In this document: one piece after another, positions 13,410 to 15,052 of the stretch
How the letters are laid out: every line of letters begins with the position of its first letter
Position numbering within the stretch: the first letter of the stretch is position 1
Position numbers and translations under genes: made by a program
Notes under the pieces: generated by a model
Database searches by the model: none
The model's input: only the letters and a program-made list of their open reading frames with translations
What the model was told of the DNA's origin: nothing
From: SFTJ01 sp905210415
Lineage (GTDB): Bacteria > Bacteroidota > Bacteroidia > Bacteroidales > Muribaculaceae
NCBI GenBank assembly: GCA_902476295.1
Contig: CABSDC010000055.1
Location: 1-15,052 of the forward strand
Direction: 5' to 3'
DNA: 15,052 nt

Positions 13410-13575
13410 TTGCACTTGCAACGTCCACCGAAAATCGAAAGCCTTGCTAATTTCGAGCCAATTGGACGGTGTAAAATCCCTATGAAAATGCTTATGAAGC
13501 GTAATACCAGATAGGATTTGAAACAGTGAAAAACCTTGTATTTTCAAGGATTTTCTTGCACTGTGTTGCACTTGG
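13410..13575 (+). repeat. Three TTGCACT repeats near the element end, possible integrase arm sites
   Basis: TTGCACTTG (13410-13418), TTGCACT (13556-13562) and TTGCACTTGG (13566-13575) are direct copies within 170 bp, the last two 10 bp apart and within 20-40 bp of the tRNA junction. Direct repeats beside the crossover are typical of integrase or excisionase arm-type sites. The whole stretch 13223-13594 is AT-rich, with small inverted repeats such as TGTCTaaAGACA (13324-13335), and no gene. Confidence 0.4.
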
Positions 13576-13594
13576 TTTCATCGTATCGGGTCTA

Positions 13595-13639
13595 CTCCTA
13601 AGCGAAGGGTCGGACGTTCGAATCGTCTCTGGGGTGCCA
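13595..13639 (+). other. Right attachment site: 3' half of tRNA-Arg(CCT)
   Basis: From 13595 the sequence reads as a tRNA from its anticodon loop onward: CTCCTAA with anticodon CCT, 3' anticodon stem GCGAA, variable loop GGGTC, T-stem GGACG / CGTCT around loop TTCGAAT, acceptor strand CTGGGGT, discriminator G and CCA at 13637-13639. The sequence upstream has no D-arm, no matching 5' anticodon stem and no acceptor partner ACCCCAG, so this is a displaced 3' half, not a working tRNA. Tyrosine integrases often use tRNA anticodon or T-loop regions as targets; with int 790 bp away, this marks the element-chromosome junction. The intact, reconstituted tRNA should lie at the left end, outside the window. 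Confidence 0.85.
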
Positions 13640-13645
13640 GATGGC

Positions 13646-13679
13646 AAGCTGCAAGCCTGAAACGGGCTTGCAGCTTTTT
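13646..13679 (+). terminator. Terminator of the original tRNA transcript
   Basis: A perfect 12-bp stem (AAGCTGCAAGCC at 13646-13657 with GGCTTGCAGCTT at 13665-13676), a short loop and a T run to 13679, starting 6 nt after the tRNA CCA. It belongs to the chromosomal side. Confidence 0.85.
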
Positions 13680-13739
13680 ACGTTCTTTAGACGAGACACA
13701 AATTGCCATGCGGAAAATACAGAATCGCATCCGCAGCGC

Positions 13740-13768
13740 TTGCCGTTTCCTTGCAGGAATGGTATGAT
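13740..13768 (+). promoter_or_regulatory. Promoter of the chromosomal hydrolase gene
   Basis: TTGCCG (13740-13745), a 17-bp spacer and TATGAT (13763-13768), with TGG giving an extended -10. It lies about 55 bp upstream of the GTG start of the hydrolase. Confidence 0.6.
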
Positions 13769-13823
13769 ATGTTTGTAAACACGCAATGTCCGTACCGTTG
13801 ATGCAGGAAAAGGAGAAAGCGGA

Positions 13824-15005
13824 GTGAAAAGACTGAAATGCTGCAAAGCGGGAAGCATCCTGCTGAAAATATTCCTTGTGCTGGTATGCGTTTTCGGCGC
13901 GCTCTATTTGTACGATTTCCTGAAGCCGCCGCTGGGCTTTTCGCAGTGGCACACAAATCGAACGCTTTTTATTATCGGTGCGGTGGCGGTGATCCTGCTT
14001 TGTTCGTGGGTCTTCTGGGCCGGGATCCTGCTCGCCTACATCTGCTGCAACCAGTTGCGGCTGAAAAAGCGCGTGCTGGGCATCGTGCTTGCGTGGGTTC
14101 CAATCGCAAATATCGTCATGCTTCTGGATATCATTCGTACTGCCGACGAGGAATACCGCTTTGAAAAAGCGAAGTATGCGCTTAATGCATCACGGAAGAA
14201 CGAAAAGCTCTGCGCGACCCAATATCCGCTTTTGCTGGTACACGGTGTGTTCTTCCGCGACTTCAAGTTGATAAACTACTGGGGAAGAATTCCGAAGGAG
14301 CTTACGGAAAACGGAGCGGTCATTTATTACGGAGATCACAACAGCGCGTCGTCCGTTGCGAAAAGCGCGGAGGAGCTGAGGGTGCGCATCCATAAGATCA
14401 TCGAGGAGACCGGCTGCGAAAGGGTGAATATCATTGCGCATTCGAAGGGCGGCCTGGACGTGCGGTATTTGCTTTCAGACCCGGCGGAAGCGAGACTGGT
14501 CGCATCGGTCACGACGATCAACACGCCGCACAGAGGGTGCAAATTTGCCGATTATCTGTTTGAGAAAACCTCGGATAAATTCAAGAATATGCTTGCGAAG
14601 GCATATAATGCCGCCGCTGCGAAGCTCGGCGATACCGACCCGGACTTTCTTGAGGCGGTTTCGGATCTGACGCATGAAAAATGCGTGGAAAGAAATGCGC
14701 TGCTGACCGATCCGGAGAATGTGCTTTGTCAGTCAGTCGGCTCCGTGCAGAAAAAGCCGTCCTACGGACGCTTCCCGCTGAATCTGACGTACCGGTTCGT
14801 GAAGTACTTCGACGGAGAAAACGACGGGCTGGTCGGCGTGGATTCCTTTGAGTGGGGAAGCCGGTATCAGTTGCTCATACCGCAGGGCCGCCGCGGGATC
14901 TCGCACGGGGACATGGTCGATCTGAACCGGGAGAATATAAAGGGCTTCGACGTCAGGGAGTTTTATGTGCAGCTGGTAGCCGAGCTGAAAAACGCCGGCT
15001 GCTGA
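13824..15005 (+). CDS. Membrane-anchored alpha/beta hydrolase, lipase-like (393 aa)
   Basis: Three hydrophobic segments (about 12-30, 47-75 and 84-102) anchor the N-terminus in the membrane. The hydrolase domain follows: LLLVHG (136-141) forms the oxyanion-hole region, the nucleophile elbow is AHSKGG with Ser207 (as AHSxG in Bacillus lipases), an acidic segment FDGENDGLV (329-337) offers Asp330 or Asp334, and His361 in ISHGD is the likely catalytic base. TINTPHRG (231-238) is characteristic of triacylglycerol-lipase relatives. It probably hydrolyses esters of lipids at the membrane face. The start is GTG 13824 with AGGAG 8 nt upstream. The gene is clearly more GC-rich than all genes to its left and sits beyond the tRNA fragment, so it is taken as host chromosome. 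Substrate unknown. Confidence 0.9.
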   Translation: MKRLKCCKAGSILLKIFLVLVCVFGALYLYDFLKPPLGFSQWHTNRTLFIIGAVAVILLCSWVFWAGILLAYICCNQLRLKKRVLGIVLAWVPIANIVMLLDIIRTADEEYRFEKAKYALNASRKNEKLCATQYPLLLVHGVFFRDFKLINYWGRIPKELTENGAVIYYGDHNSASSVAKSAEELRVRIHKIIEETGCERVNIIAHSKGGLDVRYLLSDPAEARLVASVTTINTPHRGCKFADYLFEKTSDKFKNMLAKAYNAAAAKLGDTDPDFLEAVSDLTHEKCVERNALLTDPENVLCQSVGSVQKKPSYGRFPLNLTYRFVKYFDGENDGLVGVDSFEWGSRYQLLIPQGRRGISHGDMVDLNRENIKGFDVREFYVQLVAELKNAGC

Positions 15006-15052
15006 AACGGTGCGTCAAGTACTTCATAATGCGCAAAAATGCCGCCCATCTG

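Noticed and set aside
13564..13639. A complete tRNA gene at the element end
   Set aside because: The 5' 35 nt give no acceptor strand pairing with CTGGGGT, no D-arm and no 5' anticodon stem, so only the 3' half is tRNA.
1..15052. CRISPR array or insertion sequence
   Set aside because: I saw no regularly spaced direct repeats and no transposase; the only recombinase is the tyrosine integrase.

Overview
The window looks like the right-hand end of an integrative mobile element in a low-to-mid GC Firmicute, most likely a gut Clostridia lineage (Lachnospiraceae/Oscillospiraceae type), plus a short stretch of host chromosome. This rests on strong AGGAGG-type ribosome binding sites, an EndoA-like MazF, an XRE/ImmA pair, excisionase-type HTH proteins next to a tyrosine integrase, and a clear change to GC-richer sequence after a truncated tRNA 3' half at about 13.6 kb. 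The species cannot be named from the sequence alone.

Layout. (1) Positions 1-3900, minus strand: a compact RiPP (ribosomally made, post-translationally modified peptide) cargo operon. In transcription order it has a radical SAM/SPASM enzyme with an N-terminal PqqD/RRE-like region, a second radical SAM/SPASM enzyme without one, two short paralogous precursor peptides (54 and 57 aa, both ending in Trp-Trp with a C-x3-C motif and a third Cys), an intrinsic terminator, and a subtilisin-like S8 peptidase that runs off the left edge. (2) Positions 4183-6990, plus strand, divergent from the first: an exported-protein operon with a 588-aa putative lipoprotein, a 236-aa Sec-secreted protein and a 50-aa two-helix membrane peptide, closed by a bidirectional terminator. 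(3) Positions 7044-8956: an ImmA/IrrE peptidase and an XRE repressor on the minus strand, divergent from a 187-aa regulator-like gene, around an array of at least six ACTTCYG half-sites. (4) Positions 8957-12873: a palindrome and tandem terminators, a small XRE protein, about 510 nt of hairpin-rich non-coding DNA, a MazF/PemK toxin gene, a one-domain excisionase-like protein, a three-domain excisionase-like protein with a potentially occluded start site, and a tyrosine integrase. (5) Positions 12893-13639: a small hypothetical gene, an AT-rich segment with TTGCACT repeats, and the 3' half of tRNA-Arg(CCT), read as the right attachment site. (6) Positions 13640-15052: host DNA with a membrane-anchored alpha/beta hydrolase.

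How it fits together. I infer that the element integrated by recombination in the anticodon-loop region of tRNA-Arg(CCT), is kept quiescent by the XRE/ImmA switch, and carries the peptide system as cargo. In the cargo, the radical SAM enzymes would modify the twin precursors and the S8 peptidase would probably trim the leader. The divergent exported proteins may be linked to the peptide (surface partner, immunity or target), but this rests only on adjacency. No transporter is visible; if there is one it should lie left of the window. The strongest candidate for an undescribed system is the twin-precursor, two-radical-SAM, S8-peptidase cluster with its divergent lipoprotein operon.
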